Shown in pieces: positions 1 to 8,397 of a stretch of DNA of 19,646 nucleotides. The notes beneath the pieces are model-generated. The model was given only the letters and a program-made list of their open reading frames with translations. It had not been told where the DNA came from and ran no database searches. Location: assembly GCA_003518745.1 (NCBI GenBank), contig DOYB01000116.1:1-19646 (forward strand), in the 5' to 3' direction. Source of the DNA: Selenomonas sp. (GTDB lineage: Bacteria > Bacillota > Negativicutes > Selenomonadales > Selenomonadaceae). The translations under genes and the position numbers were made by a program. How positions within the stretch are numbered: position 1 is the stretch's first letter; each line of letters begins with the position of its first letter.

Positions 1-703
1 TATTGACCATTTTCTCCAGAGGACTAATCTCAACCTTGTCATTAAGGCTTGGATTTTTAGTGCCGCATAGCACTTTAACCTTATCGGTTACAGGAAGGAA
101 ATAGTTGTTCAGTGAAATCGGTGAAAGGAAATCCACATCCCTGACTGCCTCAACTATAGTACTCTGAGGCTCAAGGTTGAAGAACACGGACATATCTCCA
201 AACTGAAGATCCGCGTCTATAATACCAACCGGAGCACCGCTTTTCTGAGCAAGGCTCATGGCCAAATTCGCTATTAGGGTCGTCTTGCCGCTCTTTCCCT
301 TTGGACTGAAAAAAGCGATCATCTGGGAGGCAACCTCCATACCGCTCTTTCCAAAGGTGTCGACTGCCTCACTGAGCTCCTCGCTGGTAAAGGGTTTCAC
401 AAGGTATCCCCGCGCACCCTCCTGAACCATGCGGCTTGCCACTTCAGACTGCCAATGATCCCCCAGGCAAATAACCGGAACATTAGGAAAGGCCTGTAAA
501 AACTCCTTCAACAGATCCATGCCATTCCCCTGCTCAACATCCAGGAGAATCAAATTGGGCTTGAACACGGCACCCTGTCCAAGGGCATCCATTGGATCCT
601 GATAGCGGGCAGCCAGTTGAAATCCCTCAGTATTCCTGATGACATTGGCCAACTGCTCCAGAACAAGCCGGTTCCCCTCCACCAGCATTACATTATATTC
701 CAT
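1..703 (-). CDS. CpaE/TadZ-like protein: receiver domain + MinD/ParA-type ATPase (3' end outside window)
   Basis: Only the first 234 codons are present; the frame stays open to the window edge. The ATG at 703 follows a near-perfect ribosome site (AGGAGGTGAT, 7-8 nt spacing) that overlaps the stop of the gene before it. Residues 1-115 read as a response-regulator receiver: a phosphorylatable-looking Asp55 (LILLDVEQGNG) and Lys103 (YLVKPF), but the usual N-terminal acidic pair is replaced by Val-Glu-Gly. Residues 128-234 are a ParA/MinD ATPase with a deviant Walker A, SPKGKSGKTT (133-142), followed by IIDADLQFGD. This is the architecture of CpaE/TadZ, which places Tad pilus machines at cell poles. 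It is the fourth gene of the pilus operon; the secretion ATPase tadA/cpaF would be expected next, beyond the edge. Confidence 0.88.
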   Translation of the reverse strand, partial: MEYNVMLVEGNRLVLEQLANVIRNTEGFQLAARYQDPMDALGQGAVFKPNLILLDVEQGNGMDLLKEFLQAFPNVPVICLGDHWQSEVASRMVQEGARGYLVKPFTSEELSEAVDTFGKSGMEVASQMIAFFSPKGKSGKTTLIANLAMSLAQKSGAPVGIIDADLQFGDMSVFFNLEPQSTIVEAVRDVDFLSPISLNNYFLPVTDKVKVLCGTKNPSLNDKVEISPLEKMVN

Positions 704-716
704 CCGCTATCACCTC

Positions 717-1541
717 CTATCCGAACAGCCTGCTGAACCAGCCTCCGCCTGAGGACTTCTCTTCGGAGTGAAGCTCACCGGCACTGCGATTGGTATAACT
801 ATAAACCAGTTCCCTAAGACTTTGGGCAAGCTCAGTCCTATCGTCATCCAGCACAAGTGGAACTCCGGTCTTGATGGACTTGCTGGCAGCACCGAAATCA
901 TTGGGCAGGATGAAATCAAAGGGCACTCCCAAAAGCCTCTCCACGTCCTTCATCCCAATACGAGTCTTCGCATCACTGCGGTTCAAGACTATACGAAGTT
1001 TGTTCTCATCATAGTTAAGACTCCGCAGTGTGTCGCTGCCTATCTTCATGTTCTTGATTGTCGGTATGAAATCCACGATTCCAAGGAACGTCACTATAGT
1101 ACTGACATCCAGCAGCATTAAATTCAATGTGCTGAACATAGACGTAGTATCTACTATAACGAAATCAAACATGGATTGAAGCCGGCGAAGCGCCGTTTTG
1201 ATAGCCTTGTCCGACATGTTATAGGCTTCCTCGAGCTTCAATGGAGCCGGCAATACATAAAAGACCGTTTCCTCGTAGGCGTAGGGCATAATGAACTCCT
1301 CTACCGGACAGTCATCCCCCTGAACATTTATAGCCTGCTGAACATCCGCTATGGTCTTTTCAGGCTTAAGCTGGAGGTAGTTACAGACATCCCCGAACTG
1401 AAGGTCAAGATCGACCAAGCACACCTGAGCCTCAGTACGAGCCAACTCAGCAGCCATGTTTATGCTGAGTACGGTCTTGCCTACGGCAGAGGCCGTACTG
1501 AAAATCGTCAGCACTGTACCGTTGATTCTCTCCTCAGCCAA
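717..1541 (-). CDS. CpaE/TadZ-like ATPase without receiver domain
   Basis: A 274-residue MinD/ParA-fold protein. The start is a TTG, supported by AGGAGGG about 6 nt upstream; no ATG lies nearby. The P-loop region is F14-STASAVGKTV-24: Lys22 of the GKT core is kept, but the signature lysine and double glycine of the deviant Walker A (KGGxGKT) are replaced by Ala-Ser-Ala. The switch region LVDLDLQFGD (42-51) and a Walker-B-like VIVDTT strand follow. The protein ends in a Ser/Gly-rich linker and GGGWFSRLFG, possibly a small membrane- or partner-binding tail. It starts 16 nt after the secretin gene and is followed directly by a second CpaE-like gene, so the operon encodes two related ATPases in a row. 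The probable role is localisation or assembly of the Tad pilus. Whether it hydrolyses ATP is uncertain. Confidence 0.87.
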   Translation of the reverse strand: MAEERINGTVLTIFSTASAVGKTVLSINMAAELARTEAQVCLVDLDLQFGDVCNYLQLKPEKTIADVQQAINVQGDDCPVEEFIMPYAYEETVFYVLPAPLKLEEAYNMSDKAIKTALRRLQSMFDFVIVDTTSMFSTLNLMLLDVSTIVTFLGIVDFIPTIKNMKIGSDTLRSLNYDENKLRIVLNRSDAKTRIGMKDVERLLGVPFDFILPNDFGAASKSIKTGVPLVLDDDRTELAQSLRELVYSYTNRSAGELHSEEKSSGGGWFSRLFG

Positions 1542-1557
1542 GTCTATCCCTCCTCAC

Positions 1558-3060
1558 TCACTTCTTGGCGTCACGTTTTTCCAGCTCTGTCGTGTCCCTC
1601 AGAACGTCCTGATTCAAATTCTTGCCAAGAATAGATCCGCTTTCCTTCGTAAGCTTAGTCTTTTCCTCATTTCCGGTGGGCTCGTTCCGCTTCTCACGAT
1701 CTGCTGCCTCTTCCTCCTTAGTGGGGATTGGCGCGTTCACATCAACATCCACTTTCTCATTGTCATTCTGTATTTCCTGGCTGTAATATTCCTTCGCAGG
1801 CTCAGACATACGGACAGGGGTTGTCTCATTAACTATGTTGGGTCTTATCAGAATCATCAGCTCACGCTTGTCCTTTACGGTTTCACGATACTTGAATAGT
1901 TCGCCAAGAATCGGGATATCACCGAGGAAGGGAATCTTCGTGAGGGATTTCTGTTCCTGACTGTTCATCAGGCCGCCGATGGCCATCATCATGCCGGAGG
2001 GCACGTTGATTACCGCGTTAGCGGTACGCTTTGTCATGGCCGGATATGTGGAGCCGTCAATGGTAACTGCATTGGTGTAGTCCGGGGCACTCACCTCAGT
2101 CTCAATCTTTGAGGTTATATTATTATCCTTGTCAACAGTGGGTTCAATATGAAGAATAATACCATAGTCTTTCCATGTAATACTCGTAGTGTTATCGCTC
2201 TTGACAGGATAGGGAATGGAACCGCCCACCACGATATCTGCCTTCTGTCCGCTCATTGTAGTTATATTAGGACGGGACAGAATCTTCGCCTTCCCGCTTG
2301 TTACCAATGCCTGAATCATCACGTCAATCCTTGGAAACGTCCTGCCAAAGTTGTGAAAGTTCTGGCCTCCGTAAAACACACCTTCCGTACCGAAGGTAAC
2401 AGTAGTGAAGCCCGTATCCGAGTCCCGTGACACACCGCTTGCCTGGGCATAATGGAATCCCAAATCCTTTTTAGCACTGGTGGAAACGTCAAGCACCAGC
2501 GCCTCAAGATTGATCTGGCTCGGATTGGACATTTCCAGTAGGTTTATAATGCTGGTGCGCGGCGCCGTTTTCGTAGTGCCGTTGGCTTCCTCTTTTACGG
2601 AAGCATTATCGTTGATATACATCGACGCGATGCTTTCCGCGTACTGCTTCTCATACTGGTTCAATACGGTTCCCGTCAGCAGGATCTTGTCTCCAACCTT
2701 TTTGACCTTCACGTTCGGCATGTTTATGGCCTTTTCTATCATATCGGCCATACCGCTGTCTGACGCTGAGACCACAATGTTGAACTCCTGCCGCATACCA
2801 TCCTTGGTCCATACCGTCAGCGCCGTGGAGCCCACAGCAAAGGCCACCACATTAACCGCGCTTGCTCCCAGTATTCTCACATCCGCGATAGAAGGATTCC
2901 CCACCGCCACACGTTCTATCTGGGCGCCTGTATTCAAATAATAGGTCTGATTGATTTCCAGCCATATAGGCTGGGTTGCAGCATACACAGGAGCCTCTGC
3001 CGCAAGGGCAACCGATGCAGACAGCACTCCGGCCAATATACTCGTTCTCATTTTACGCAT
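1558..3060 (-). CDS. cpaC: Tad/Flp pilus secretin, CpaC/RcpA family
   Basis: A 500-residue outer-membrane secretin forming the pilus exit channel. A Sec signal peptide (1-27, cleavage after PVYA) precedes the pilus-formation N-terminal domain (about 30-97, VGNPSIADVRIL), a BON-like domain (about 103-150, VKVKKVGDKILLTGTV) and the C-terminal secretin domain (about 245-411, with LSRPNITTMSGQKADIVVGG, a VPSGMMMAIGGL loop and IPFLGDIPILGELF). A highly charged tail of about 90 residues, rich in Lys and Glu, follows the secretin fold. The ATG shares one base with the cpaB stop (TGATG), indicating translational coupling. The presence of a secretin implies an outer membrane. Confidence 0.95.
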   Translation of the reverse strand: MRKMRTSILAGVLSASVALAAEAPVYAATQPIWLEINQTYYLNTGAQIERVAVGNPSIADVRILGASAVNVVAFAVGSTALTVWTKDGMRQEFNIVVSASDSGMADMIEKAINMPNVKVKKVGDKILLTGTVLNQYEKQYAESIASMYINDNASVKEEANGTTKTAPRTSIINLLEMSNPSQINLEALVLDVSTSAKKDLGFHYAQASGVSRDSDTGFTTVTFGTEGVFYGGQNFHNFGRTFPRIDVMIQALVTSGKAKILSRPNITTMSGQKADIVVGGSIPYPVKSDNTTSITWKDYGIILHIEPTVDKDNNITSKIETEVSAPDYTNAVTIDGSTYPAMTKRTANAVINVPSGMMMAIGGLMNSQEQKSLTKIPFLGDIPILGELFKYRETVKDKRELMILIRPNIVNETTPVRMSEPAKEYYSQEIQNDNEKVDVDVNAPIPTKEEEAADREKRNEPTGNEEKTKLTKESGSILGKNLNQDVLRDTTELEKRDAKK

Positions 3061-4091
3061 CAGTCATTCACCCCCACAACACTTGAATCCACTCCGCGGA
3101 TTACTTCGATAGAGCTCTCATATGCGGGCGCCGGAGCCGAAGCCGGAGCCGCAACAGGCTCATTCACTCTGACACTGGGCGCTGGCGCCTGTGGCTGAGG
3201 AGCAGCCGGTGCCGGCACATCATTGGACAGTATAGAGTAATCGGTCTTCAATACGAACATATCCTTCGGATGAAGTGGTCGAAGGGTCAAATATATGCTG
3301 CCCTCCTGCATGGCAACAGCAAGCTTGAGAGCCTCATCCGGAGTAAGCGCAAACGTAGCTGTTGCCATAGCTTCAGCCGTTGCCTGAATGTCACCGTTAT
3401 TTTGCTCGCCCTTCTTGTCCTTATTCTCCTTCTTCTTATCATCACCAGACTTATCATCGCCTTTAGCCTTGTCATCCACAGGCGCGGCAGTCTTAGGCGG
3501 ATTGGCGCTCTTATTGATTCCCAAAAGCATCACATTTTGGAGGATAATTTCTCCTGAGATTCTGCCATTACCGCTCTTATTCTTAATCAGCATAATGTCC
3601 ACGTAATCTCCGGGACGCGCAAAACCGGCAACACCAGTGACATCAGAAATTCCAATGGAAAAAGCACGGCAGTCCGGTGGAATAATGCCCGGAAAACCTG
3701 CCATCTTAGGATCCACATAAACCTTCTGATTGGTGAGGACGTCCCCCTTCTGTATGAACACGCTTGCAGGATGATTTATGAAAATTTTCATATCATCGAC
3801 AGCTCCCTGAGGAACCATTTCCTCCGGTACGTCGATAACCTTCAGCATATCTGACTTCACAATAGCCCTCTGTGGAATATCCCGATTTGCCACAACGACC
3901 TTTCTCGTGTTGACCTGCTGAGCAACGACCTGCGCCTCGGGCTTCTCTCCTACCCCTGCTCTCGAAAGCGTGACATACACAAAAACTCCCAACAGGCAGC
4001 TAGTCAAAAAGGCAAGAAATAGTAACTGCCTGTAATTGAGCTTTTCAGTCATGTCCCGCAAACGCTGTGAAAATTTTCCTTTCGCTGGCAT
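3060..4091 (-). CDS. cpaB: Flp pilus assembly protein CpaB/RcpC
   Basis: A 343-residue periplasmic protein anchored by one N-terminal membrane helix (about 22-44). A SAF domain (about 61-125, VVVANRDIPQRAIVKSDML) and an RcpC/CpaB region (141-167, FSIGISDVTGVAGFARPGDY) follow. Two low-complexity segments stand out: a Lys/Asp-rich insert at 204-232 and a Pro/Ala-rich stretch at 292-324 near the C terminus. SAF-domain CpaB proteins are thought to work with the secretin and peptidoglycan in the periplasm. The ATG at 4091 follows GGAGG with a 10-nt spacing. This is the first gene of the minus-strand operon; no flp pilin gene was found upstream of it. Confidence 0.94.
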   Translation of the reverse strand: MPAKGKFSQRLRDMTEKLNYRQLLFLAFLTSCLLGVFVYVTLSRAGVGEKPEAQVVAQQVNTRKVVVANRDIPQRAIVKSDMLKVIDVPEEMVPQGAVDDMKIFINHPASVFIQKGDVLTNQKVYVDPKMAGFPGIIPPDCRAFSIGISDVTGVAGFARPGDYVDIMLIKNKSGNGRISGEIILQNVMLLGINKSANPPKTAAPVDDKAKGDDKSGDDKKKENKDKKGEQNNGDIQATAEAMATATFALTPDEALKLAVAMQEGSIYLTLRPLHPKDMFVLKTDYSILSNDVPAPAAPQPQAPAPSVRVNEPVAAPASAPAPAYESSIEVIRGVDSSVVGVND

Positions 4092-4277
4092 GTTCGACCA
4101 TCCTCCGCTTTGGAACCCTCGAGAAACAACGTGATGCTTCGCATGTATGAACTTCCTTTATCCGAGCCATTTTATACATCAGTGCTATGAATCACTTCTC
4201 AGCCTCGCCAAGGAAAATTAATCCCACACAATATATCTCGTTATTTTTCTCAAATTCCTTAATGAATAATTCCTGAA

Positions 4278-4307
4278 TTGACAAAAAATACCCAAATTGG
4301 GTATGAT
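4278..4307 (+). promoter_or_regulatory. Sigma-70 promoter of the prepilin peptidase gene
   Basis: TTGACA (4278-4283), an 18-bp spacer and TATGAT (4302-4307). The perfect -35 and 5/6 -10 make this one of the best promoter matches in the window. Transcription should begin near 4314, leaving a leader of about 100 nt before the TTG start at 4413. Confidence 0.75.
4289..4303. promoter_or_regulatory. Palindromic operator candidate inside the promoter spacer
   Basis: TACCCAAATTGGGTA is a 15-bp palindrome with perfect 7-bp arms around one central base. It fills most of the spacer and touches the -10 box. A bound protein would block RNA polymerase directly, so a repressor site is the natural reading. 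I did not notice another copy in the window. Confidence 0.55.
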
Positions 4308-4412
4308 GAGCCTATGATAACACATTTTCCATTCGTTTTCTATACATAAGCCTTGAAAAATATCATGATTCCTGTCTTTTTTAGAGACAAACTCCGAAAA
4401 GGGGGGTTATAC

Positions 4413-5057
4413 TTGTTGTTCATTTATAATTCGACAAGCATCGTCTTTTTCCTTCTACTTTATATAATTTCCGATATCGCGTCCCATTGGATTGACAGTC
4501 TATATCAAAAACAGCCCCAGACTCTGAGCTACCCCGCCAGCAGGGAACAACGGGCTTATTACAGAAAAGGTTTTCTGTTTATTGCCTCCTGCGCCCTGCT
4601 CCTCTTTTTCCCTTCCTATTCCGTTTCCGTGTTCATGTATCAGCTTGTGCTTGCATACTTTCTGCTGCTGGTGATTTGCACGGACTTTGAGCAGTATGTC
4701 ATATTCGATAAAATGCTGCTGCCCTTTGGCATAATTGCCTTCCCCATGATTTTTTTCATGGAGCTGCCGCTGCTTGATCACTTGGCATCAGCCTTCGCCG
4801 GAGGCGGGCTTTTCCTACTCCTGGCAATCCTTACACGTGGAGGGATCGGCGGCGGAGATATCAAACTCATCTTTGTACTGGGGCTATGGCTTGGAAGCCG
4901 CCTGCTTATGGGCACGGTAATCCTGGGCTTCTGTCTGGGAGGTCTGGCCGCGCTTTTCCTGCTGCTTACGAAGCAGAAAAAAAGAAAGGAATTCTTCGCC
5001 TACGGACCTTACTTCTCCGCAGCCGCTATCTTCCTTTCCTTGAAGAGCCTGTCCTAA
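4413..5057 (+). CDS. Prepilin peptidase (A24 family, TadV/CpaA/PilD type)
   Basis: An integral membrane aspartic protease that removes the leader of Flp/type IV-like prepilins. From the chosen start it is 214 residues with several membrane helices. Catalytic aspartates are Asp91 in the D-x7-D segment (TDFEQYVIFD) and Asp149 in GIGGGD; YGPYFSAAA near the end matches the conserved PFGPF-type helix. The N-terminal part lacks the CxxC pairs of the PilD methyltransferase domain. The frame is open from a TTG at 4353 and contains an ATG at 4365, but neither has a ribosome site. The TTG at 4413 follows AAGGGGGG by 6 nt and begins just before the first helix. The gene diverges from the Tad operon and probably processes its pilin. 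Confidence 0.9.
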   Translation: MLFIYNSTSIVFFLLLYIISDIASHWIDSLYQKQPQTLSYPASREQRAYYRKGFLFIASCALLLFFPSYSVSVFMYQLVLAYFLLLVICTDFEQYVIFDKMLLPFGIIAFPMIFFMELPLLDHLASAFAGGGLFLLLAILTRGGIGGGDIKLIFVLGLWLGSRLLMGTVILGFCLGGLAALFLLLTKQKKRKEFFAYGPYFSAAAIFLSLKSLS

Positions 5058-5067
5058 TTCCCTGTAA

Positions 5068-6729
5068 TCATTCGCCACGGACAGGCACATACAGCCGGCA
5101 TATCACGTTTCCCTTATCATCCTTCTGCTCAAATATCATTCGATATTCAGGATCATGGGGAAGCATGATATATACTGCCCCATCATCGGGAACGACCATA
5201 ATATGGGTAAAGCCGTATCTTTCAAAAACGTCCTTATAGTACAGTTCTCCATTCACAATATCAAAATACTCCTTTATGATATTATTTTCACCATGATGAT
5301 TGGCTGGGGCAAATACCTCCGGCCTAGCATCCACATAAGCTTTTATCCCACGATATTCCACATATGCGCCGCTGTTGAATCCAGTCCACACGACCATGTC
5401 TGAGGGACTTTCATACTCCAGCATGAAATCAACAGTTTGGCGATAGCATTCACCGTAGTCGTCTTTAATCTGCTCCGTATACCAACAGGCAAAACCGGTA
5501 AACAATATCAGGCAAACCGGCGGTATCAAGCTTTTTAATCGGAGAATCGATACACGATAATCGAAGATTCTGCCATTGACCCTGTATCCCAGTAAAAAGC
5601 AGAAAAAACACAGGGCCATAAGAACAAAATACATCTTTACCAAAAGAGGCAGTTCCAATGCGCCTTGCGGAAATTTAACAATCAGTAAATATACCGCTAG
5701 GATATATAGCAACAGAAAAGACATGGCCTTGACGCCAGCATTTGTTTCCACCGTCTTTTCCATCAGCACAGACTTCCATGTGCTATATCCATTGGCTATC
5801 GGAAAGGTACCAAGCATAAGGAAAAGAAACATATTTCTGACTGCAAAAAATCCCATCAAAGCTGTACCAATGGAAAGGAAGATGTACTGCATAGGCAGTT
5901 TGTTTCTAGCGTACATAACAATCAAAAAAGCTGTAAGGAAAAAGAGTATGTATTCCGACTTCAGCGTAGCAGGCCTTATTTCATTGATAAACCCATGTAT
6001 TTCAGGGTCATATGAATAAAATACAAAGGTCATCGCCTCCCACCCGTAGGGGTTGCAGAAGCCCGCAACAAAACTGCCGATTCCTGCAACGGATATCGGT
6101 ACAATCGAAAAACCTGTGCCGAATGTGGATGGCTTCAGTTTCCCAAGCAAATTCGCTGCCAGATACGGAAGAAGCAGAATGAACAGCATTGGCCATAGAG
6201 CCGCATGTATATTCGCAAGAATCACTGAAATGACGGGGAGTGGCAATAGCCACTTCCACTTATTTGTTGCAACGTACTTTTCCAGGCAAATCAATTCTGC
6301 TAAAAAGCACAACATAGATAAAATCTGAGGACGTGTTGTAATGAAGGCCTGGCATGCAGCAACTCCGGTAAAAAATGTCACAACAAATGATATATGCCTA
6401 TTGCCATTGCTGACCACCATGCACAATCTGTAGTACATATAAAATAAGCATATGCCTATCAGACAGGTGAATGTAAGCAGTCCAATTTTCCCGAACTGTT
6501 CAAAAATATTCCAGAAAACTACATCCGTCATCCACTGCTCCAATACAAAATGCAGTCCCTCGTGCATGCTGAAAGGCTCAGTATGTGGGATACCATGCTC
6601 TGTCACATATTTCCCACTATTGAGTATGAACCACACATCCGAATTAAGTTTCCAGCGCTGGAATAGAACCGGCATAAGCATAACCGAAAAAAATAGCCCT
6701 TTCGTCCCCCATCTATAGACCCTATCCAT
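5068..6729 (-). CDS. Polytopic membrane protein, probable GT-C-fold glycosyltransferase
   Basis: About 553 residues with roughly ten or more hydrophobic segments and a C-terminal soluble domain (about 430-553). The first extracytoplasmic loop has an acidic residue after helix 1 (KLNSDVWFILNSGKYV, Asp31) followed by GIPHTEP and LEQWMTDV, a layout typical of lipid-linked-sugar-dependent GT-C enzymes. The C-terminal part (VVWTGFNSGAYVEYRGIKAY, then YVDARPE) resembles the tail common in such proteins. The frame can be read from a TTG at 6759, but that codon has no ribosome site; the ATG at 6729 follows GGAAGCAGGGA and lies 4 nt after the upstream stop, so I chose it. It is convergent with the prepilin peptidase, only 10 bp apart, with no terminator between them. 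Donor and acceptor are unknown. Confidence 0.75.
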   Translation of the reverse strand: MDRVYRWGTKGLFFSVMLMPVLFQRWKLNSDVWFILNSGKYVTEHGIPHTEPFSMHEGLHFVLEQWMTDVVFWNIFEQFGKIGLLTFTCLIGICLFYMYYRLCMVVSNGNRHISFVVTFFTGVAACQAFITTRPQILSMLCFLAELICLEKYVATNKWKWLLPLPVISVILANIHAALWPMLFILLLPYLAANLLGKLKPSTFGTGFSIVPISVAGIGSFVAGFCNPYGWEAMTFVFYSYDPEIHGFINEIRPATLKSEYILFFLTAFLIVMYARNKLPMQYIFLSIGTALMGFFAVRNMFLFLMLGTFPIANGYSTWKSVLMEKTVETNAGVKAMSFLLLYILAVYLLIVKFPQGALELPLLVKMYFVLMALCFFCFLLGYRVNGRIFDYRVSILRLKSLIPPVCLILFTGFACWYTEQIKDDYGECYRQTVDFMLEYESPSDMVVWTGFNSGAYVEYRGIKAYVDARPEVFAPANHHGENNIIKEYFDIVNGELYYKDVFERYGFTHIMVVPDDGAVYIMLPHDPEYRMIFEQKDDKGNVICRLYVPVRGE

Positions 6730-6733
6730 AACA

Positions 6734-8188
6734 TCAATTCCCTGCTTCCTGTTTTTCAAGTGTCATACGTATCCCATGAATCCCATAATATCTGGCATAT
6801 GCCGCATTCTTCCAGTCCTCAGGATTCTCCTTCAGGGATGCCGCCGCCGAATGGAATCCGCTGGCCGGATATACCCAATCGGGCGTATCTATACGGTGGA
6901 TTTCCAATAGTTCCTTCGTGCCACCTTTTTCCTGCTTGAAGCGGACAACTGTTTCCTTGAGTGCCGCATCGTATTGGCTGTACTTTACCCATCCATAAAA
7001 GGAAACACAGACGGTGAAAATGAAGTAGACTGCGCTGAGCATACATACCATACGCTTGAAGCCGTCCTTCCATGGGCTGCAATTCATCTCTCCCTGCAGC
7101 CTGGCCACAATGCACGTCGCGATAATCAGGTATAAAAGGCTTGGGAACGAGCTGCGCAGTGGATATTCCGGGAACAGCAGCATAACCGCATTGGAGCAAA
7201 AGCTCAATGCGGCAAACCCCTTTATTACCGCAAATTCAGCGTCTGCCGTGTCTTTGTCCATAACCGGTCTCAGCTTCATCAAGCCGCTGAACAAGAAAAT
7301 CCACAGTGGCAGTTGAAACGTCAAGGCTGTGAAAAACGAAATCCAGTTAGCATGGACATTGCTGACGAAATCGTTGGAGTAAATTCCAAGGGCTACGTCT
7401 TCCGACAAGCGCACAAAATTTCCCGGGGCTGCCATCAATAAAATGTAGCCTGCTATGAGACCGGACACTCCCCATACTGCCCATGATGTAATCGGAGGCT
7501 GACGCCTGTGCTTTTTCCAAAGCATGGCCATCAACAGGAGGATTACCCAGCAACCTGTATTTTCAGTTGTCCATCCCGCAAAAATTCCAGATATAAACAT
7601 AAAAAATCCACATATAGATAATCCATCTATACTTGGATGACCGGTTCTAGCATACCATTCCCTAACATACGGCAACATAAAAGCCAGCATCAACACTGAT
7701 GGCCAAATATAATTACAGAAACCCGTCAACCATAGAAACGTATCTGAAAACCCAACGGAAAGCGCCCAAAGCATGAATACTATCCAGCACAGCTTTGAAG
7801 GAGAAAAAAACGCATCAATTTTCCCTCGATTTGAAATCCAGTATATCTCAGCCACCATCACCACAATAAGAAATGCGTTGAAAATATTGAAGTATTCCTT
7901 TCCATGCCAGAGAAAGAAAAACACGGGAATGAAGTTTACCAAGCGGCCACTGTGAGAAAGATAATGTTCCCACAATGAGCAGAAATAATCATGCCAGCTT
8001 TCAATCCTTCTTGCTGTTTCAGGCAACGGCCCGTAGAAAGTCTGTCCCTCTTCCCAAACAAAGGAGTATATATAATCGTCTCCGAATCCCATCGGTATCA
8101 AGGAATTTGCCCCATACACAAGGGCAAAGGTCAAAAACAAAATAACAATTCCCGGAATATTTGCCTTGCTTATCTTATAGAAACACAT
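6734..8188 (-). CDS. Polytopic membrane protein, DUF6056-like (possible GT-C glycosyltransferase)
   Basis: About 484 residues, mostly membrane helices. Just after the first helix comes IPMGFGDDYIYSFVW (Asp37-Asp38), then RRIESWHDYF and HSGRLVNF. This DDY/HSGR pattern recalls the DUF6056 family of uncharacterised membrane proteins; the family name is from memory and not confirmed. The open frame extends to a TTG at 8311, but the ATG at 8188 has GGGAG 8 nt upstream and places the first helix about ten residues from the N terminus. A promoter candidate at 8311-8283 would also overlap the longer version. The next gene starts 4 nt after this stop, so the two form an operon. A role in surface polysaccharide or protein glycosylation is an inference. 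Confidence 0.72.
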   Translation of the reverse strand: MCFYKISKANIPGIVILFLTFALVYGANSLIPMGFGDDYIYSFVWEEGQTFYGPLPETARRIESWHDYFCSLWEHYLSHSGRLVNFIPVFFFLWHGKEYFNIFNAFLIVVMVAEIYWISNRGKIDAFFSPSKLCWIVFMLWALSVGFSDTFLWLTGFCNYIWPSVLMLAFMLPYVREWYARTGHPSIDGLSICGFFMFISGIFAGWTTENTGCWVILLLMAMLWKKHRRQPPITSWAVWGVSGLIAGYILLMAAPGNFVRLSEDVALGIYSNDFVSNVHANWISFFTALTFQLPLWIFLFSGLMKLRPVMDKDTADAEFAVIKGFAALSFCSNAVMLLFPEYPLRSSFPSLLYLIIATCIVARLQGEMNCSPWKDGFKRMVCMLSAVYFIFTVCVSFYGWVKYSQYDAALKETVVRFKQEKGGTKELLEIHRIDTPDWVYPASGFHSAAASLKENPEDWKNAAYARYYGIHGIRMTLEKQEAGN

Positions 8189-8282
8189 TGCTCTAACTCC
8201 CAAATTCAAAAATCGACTAAATTCAGCGAAGTCAAAACTCCCCTGAACGAGTCTCATTTTATCCCTAAACCACCCCCATGTC

Positions 8283-8311
8283 CATATACATGCCTGCTTT
8301 ACAGCCGTCAA
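8283..8311 (-). promoter_or_regulatory. Promoter candidate for the two-gene membrane-protein operon
   Basis: On the minus strand TTGACG (8311-8306), a 17-bp spacer and TATATG (8288-8283). The -35 is good and the -10 moderate. It supports translation starting downstream, at 8188. Confidence 0.45.
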
Positions 8312-8329
8312 TTATTTTCCCATGATTCC

Positions 8330-8358
8330 TTGATGAATTTAAAGAAAAGTTGTAGAAT
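8330..8358 (+). promoter_or_regulatory. Promoter of the IIA-Glc gene
   Basis: TTGATG (8330-8335), a 17-bp spacer and TAGAAT (8353-8358), each 5/6 matches to consensus. It faces away from the membrane-protein promoter; the two -35 boxes are about 18 bp apart. Confidence 0.55.
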
Positions 8359-8397
8359 ATTACAAGAGATTACAAAATTGAGCAAAGGCAGGTGAAT

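Larger units (their letters stand above)
4092..4412. other. Divergent intergenic region between the Tad operon and the prepilin peptidase
   Basis: About 320 bp without a convincing gene. The right part carries the plus-strand promoter and palindrome listed separately. For the minus-strand Tad operon I see no strong sigma-70 promoter; a TATAAA-like box near 4170 has no good -35 partner. No small flp-type pilin frame is visible on either strand. Confidence 0.6.

Noticed and set aside
4314..4349. Eleven-codon frame before the prepilin peptidase (starts ATGATAACA)
   Set aside because: There is no ribosome site, it begins at about the expected transcription start, and it has no feature of a regulatory leader peptide.
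4092..4352. An flp pilin gene upstream of cpaB
   Set aside because: No frame with a pilin leader and hydrophobic helix is visible on either strand; the pilin gene must lie elsewhere.
6730..6759. TTG start that would overlap the two membrane-protein genes by 26 bp
   Set aside because: There is no ribosome site before the TTG, whereas ATG 6729 has a purine-rich site and begins shortly before the first helix.
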